Source of the DNA: Boletus sp. NGJ
Taxonomy: Eukaryota > Basidiomycota > Agaricomycetes > Boletales > Boletaceae
Assembly: GCA_019096195.1 (NCBI GenBank)
Contig: JAGTXK010000138.1
Span: 186,001-250,000 of the forward strand
Direction of reading: 5' to 3'
DNA length: 64,000 bases
Below, piece after piece: positions 60,236 to 64,000 of the stretch; the first letter of the stretch is position 1, and each line of letters starts with the position of its first letter. Under the pieces are notes generated by a model, which had not been told where the DNA came from, ran no database searches, and saw only the letters and a program-made list of their open reading frames with translations. A program made the position numbers and the translations under genes.

Positions 60236-62658
60236 CCCATGGAAATGCCTGGTTACATGCGCGCGGTTTAGTTTTGGTCAGTGCTGCATGGAGAGCTCGA
60301 AATATATTGTGTCCCTGAAGCAAAACACTAGCGGGTGTAGCTGGGCCGGCGTACTAGACAGGGTCTGTATATAGACCTAGAGGCTAGCATAATTTTCAGC
60401 CGCATGTCAGGTTGATGGTGTTATGCTGCTTGTGATATTTGGTAAGGTGGGTCTAGCAAAGCTGCAGTTCGCCATTGGTTCTGTTGCCTGTATTATCGGA
60501 GTTCAGCTTTACTTTGCGGGAAAAAGGGTCACATCTTACCAAACTTGCACTGGCGGAAAGGAACAGAACGCATTCGCGGGAAATGGTCACCGCAGCCTTG
60601 GTTTGCGGCTGTGGCACAGAGTTATTGTTCAGTTAACAGCAACACAATTAATACAATTTGAGGTATTTTCGCTTGGTGTAACTGCGGCTTCTCGACTGGA
60701 TGTTAAGATGCATATATCTAGCCGTCTATAATTTCTCACAGTGTAGTTGGATTCATGTAGTTGCCCTGCTCTTTGGTCGTACGGCTGCGATCGCCGCGGG
60801 AAAAGAAGTTGGAGGCTGTGACAAATGGGATGAAGATGCGCGCGCGTTCGAGGTTCGAGAGTTAACTTGCAACTTTAGCGTGTCCGCGCACCAATACTTG
60901 GATACGATTATGATAAATATGGGAAAGAGGCACTTCCGAGTATCTTGAAGTTTGGTCTGCGGGAAACAATGCGATGACCAAATGCAGCTCAATGTGACAA
61001 TGAGCAACGTGCGTTCCCCAGTGGGAGTTTACGTGGGTAAAACTGGGTTAATTGATAGTGAAGGGTGGCAGTTTGAGGTTTGACTCGGACGGGGTAATCG
61101 TCTGATTGAAATGCAGCATCTACTGAAAGCGAAGCTCGACAAGTTAGAGACAGACTATCCACCAACTTACTTACCTCTATCCCTTCCAGATCCTGGGAAT
61201 ATTTGATCTGTTCGCGAGCGACATCCGAATCCGGTAGTGACAACAGACGCCACAGGCCCACAGCGCAGCGACTCATCAGCCCGGTAATGTAATGCGTGGC
61301 CCGGCTTATTACAAGCTTGCCTCTGGAGATCACATTCAAGAATCTTACACACAACTACGAGGTAGCTACTTTAGGTGTTCGTCCTATGCATATCCTTCAG
61401 GGTGAAATGATGCATAACTTTGTGGGCGCAGCGGGGCCCGGATACCCTGGTGCGACCCATCGATCATGCCTTTTTATGAACAAAATCCTGACCTGTGTGG
61501 ACAGGGGACAGATGCAATCGCTGCAGTTGACGATTACTTTAATCTTCGCGTGATGTTTGGTGACGTTTACTTGTGAGTCACATCATATAAAGGTGCGGCG
61601 ACCGGCATCTATCTGACTGGGCCAGCTGACACTCGTACTGGCCATTCGGGCAACCAATCTCGAGAACTTCGTCAAAGATAGACAGTGGTATGGGTGGTGT
61701 TTGAATCATGGTATAACTCGTCATCCAAGGGGACAGATTCAGAGCCACGATCCTTGGTAATGTGCTGAACACAGGCGTCTTTAACTCTGACGGCAAGTAA
61801 CTACCTATACCCTCTGTGTTCGTGACTTTACTCTCCAAGTCGGGCTCTCAGCCGACATGCGGGAATTTGATCGCACCACGAACCGTCCATTCTTTACTCG
61901 TGGTCAGATAAGTCACTTTAATATATTTTGATCCCTACGCTTGATATGTAATCGCCCAGATGCAGTCCAGTTTTCCTGTTGGATACCCGGTGGAATTCCA
62001 GGTCTGTCTTCGTGGTCTATTCCCTTGCCTTGAGACGAACTCGAGATATTGAAGGATGCTATTTTACGGTTCACGCTTGATCCTGCCACACGCCGCAAGA
62101 AGCTAGATACTTGCAACCTCGAATCCAAGCACCCGTGTTCGACGACTTGCACACCTGCCTTTGTCGACCATCTCGCGGACGCCGTTCGAAACACGAGAGA
62201 AATATATATCCGTTGACCAACAGGAGAGGCCAGAAAGGCATATTTTCGTTCGCAAATGCCGATCCTGTAGACATGTCGAATGCCAGTGCACACTACCCTT
62301 TAAAGTACGCACTCGACAGGATCCGCCTGCTTGGGGACACTGTCCCATTGAAACCACGACTTTGAGACCGAACTGTTATTGATACAAGATAAGGCTAACG
62401 GATGCGTCGATGGGGAATTCAACTGTAGACGACTTACCCCGTTCTTTATGTGGATGCATTTGGTAAATCACCGTTCACACCCTGACACTCCAGAATATAA
62501 TGATGAAATCCATATCAACGTACAATACATCGACACTGAATACCAAGAAATCGACTCGTAGTATACCCATCGGAAGAGAGCTACATTCACGGCATGATAG
62601 AACACTCATAGGACCTCAACATTCAACCGTCGCTCCGATTTGGTCTTTCTTTAAATTC
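60236..62658. other. 2.4-kb spacer between the two peroxygenase copies
   Basis: No gene, tRNA or mobile-element end recognised. Open frames on both strands are under 130 codons and lack known domains. The right end (from about 62550) is the copy-associated 3' flank that matches the left copy. The rest is unexplained sequence inserted or retained between the tandem units. Confidence 0.4.
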
Positions 62659-64000
62659 TCATTGCCCAAATGGGAACAGTTGTTCACAACTTGAGTTGTC
62701 CAGCGTCTTGTAGAATGTGACCAAGTTGGCCTTGATCGCGGTCTCAAGTTCGGAAGTCGGGTTGGGGTACAGCTCAGCTGTCAAGTTCACCTGTCTCTGG
62801 TACCCATAGCACGTCTGAGAAAAATCAGCACAGGAAACGGTGTACCGGACCAGAGAGATCGACGCACATTCCCAGGGTCCGCTGGATTCACCACAAAGTT
62901 GCCCACGCCTTCGTTGCGTCCGGGCTCAACACCGACCAAGGCGAATATCTTGTTGAACATGGTGGTGACCTGGGGAAAGTTGTATGGGGCCTGACGACGG
63001 TAGAATCCCTCGGGGTACTGGTGTAGCTCAAAGAAACTCCGCGCGTCGCTCAACGTGGCGTTGATCGTCGTGTTCGCCGTCTGGTTGCTCACGAAGAAGG
63101 CGAGAGGAAATGTCGTCTCTGCATAGGCGGTGAGGTAGCGGGGGGTGTCGAATGAAAAAGTGGGGTTGCGTGCGATGGAGTCGTTGATGCGCAGGTACTT
63201 TTGCAAGGATGCAGATTCGACGGTGATCATGCCGCCTCCGACAAGATTGGCTGCATAGACAAGCTGTGAAAGGGATGAGCAATACAGATACGGGTGGTGG
63301 CCCACACCTACCTGATCGAACAAGGTCTCGTTGAAACTGTAGTTGTTGCCGAAATAATAGTCTCCACGAGTGGTGCTAGCATCGCCTAGTGTTGGGAGTC
63401 AACAGCAGTAATTATCGCATCCTTATCAGGAGTACACAAGACATCCCGTTATCACGGGAGAGAGGCGCGAAGTTTACCTTCAAAATTGCCATGGATGTTA
63501 AGCCCTGGAGTGAGTTGACTATCTTCAGTCGTATTTGCACCGATGCTCATCAGGTTGGTTAAATGGTTCCCATCAACAACGAATGCCTATTTCATTTCCA
63601 GGCATCATCTATTCATTAGCAGGAAAAGCTGGACGACAGAGTACCCTTTGACACACCCCATAAGTGACGAATGAAGCCAGGTTCCATCCCATGTTGAAAC
63701 CTACGAGTTTCAAATTGAAATCATCGAGGAGGATCCCTGTTCCATGGTCTACCTACCTTCTTGGACAGCAGTGATGATCTCAGCCGGAGTGGCTACGCCG
63801 TTGCGGTTGAGATACTTTGCAAAGGAAACTTGTGGTAAATCGCGTCACCGAAATCTCCGATCACTTACCCCATGAGAGGCAAGGGTGTTCAGTCCCGGGC
63901 AGGGACCACGAATGTCACCTGGTTGATCAGGCTCGTATGGGTGGGCCGAGTCATAGACCAGCTTTGCAGACGTATCCTTGATTGCATGCGGGAGAGGTTG
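62659..64000 (-). CDS. Heme-thiolate peroxygenase (unspecific peroxygenase-like), right copy, 5' end beyond the window
   Basis: Secreted heme-thiolate enzyme that inserts oxygen from peroxide into C-H bonds; substrate unknown. Seen: KLVYDSAHPYEPDQPGDIRG then PCPGLNTLASHG (proximal Cys), YLNRNGVATPAEIITAVQEG, FNMGWNLASFVTYG, FVVDGNHLTNLMSIGANTTE, LTPGLNIHGNFEGDASTTRG with DYYFGNNYSFNETLFDQ (EGD holds a Mg ion near a heme propionate), LVYAANLVGGGMITVESASL, TPRYLTAYAETTFPLAFFV (the acid-base Arg and Glu pair), RSFFELHQYPEGFYRRQAPY, and TCYGYQRQVNLTAELYPNPT to FPFGQ-stop. All motifs PCP, EGD, R and E of the peroxygenase group are intact and no stop was seen. The signal peptide would lie past 64000. 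Confidence 0.9.

Noticed and set aside
60423-60731. 102-codon plus-strand frame as a membrane protein
   Set aside because: Hydrophobic start only; no family similarity, no splice partner and no neighbour support.

Overview
The window reads as nuclear DNA of a filamentous basidiomycete, most likely an agaricomycete. The genes are dense, lie on both strands, and are broken by many introns of about 45-70 bases with GT...AG ends. Several families are typical of that group: unspecific peroxygenases, a GH17 membrane glucanase, a GMC oxidoreductase, a divergent G-alpha subunit and a HEN1-type methyltransferase. The order is not stated because nothing seen fixes it. Gene models were read by eye; ends marked by a recognised start and stop are firm, while inner exon borders are approximate.

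Layout. 0-16 kb is a compact housekeeping block: partial tRNA, GH17 glucanase, RhoGAP, GMC oxidoreductase, NDUFAF7, eIF6, COQ9, eIF3j, PWP1 and PEX26, mostly as divergent or convergent pairs only 60-150 bases apart. 16-21 kb holds genes of unknown role plus VPS51. 21-25.4 kb is an array of four P-loop GTPase genes on one strand in the order A-B-A'-B'. 25.7-34.3 kb carries a STK16/ENV7-like kinase, an acidic hypothetical protein, a mitochondrial RNB exoribonuclease, CYP51 and the tiny V-ATPase subunit e gene. 34.4-43.5 kb holds HEN1, a G-alpha subunit lacking the catalytic glutamine, a PPIL3-like cyclophilin, F-actin capping protein beta, TAN1 and a bHLH factor. 45-58 kb is sparser: Nudix hydrolase, ZIP/KE4 zinc transporter, HD hydrolase, PEX11-like protein, GH10 xylanase, DUF427 protein and eIF5. 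58.8-64 kb holds two copies of a heme-thiolate peroxygenase gene; the left copy is decayed and has lost one whole exon, the right copy looks intact but runs off the window.

Functional themes. Translation and ribosome assembly (eIF6, eIF3j, eIF5, PWP1, TAN1), mitochondrial function (NDUFAF7, COQ9, RNB exonuclease), peroxisome biogenesis (PEX26, PEX11-like), secretion and wall or plant-polymer turnover (GH17, GH10, peroxygenases), and signalling (RhoGAP, G-alpha, kinase, GTPase array). Nothing suggests these act as one cluster; it is an ordinary fungal chromosome arm with two local tandem expansions. No LTR element, retrovirus-like element, Polinton or CRISPR array was recognised.
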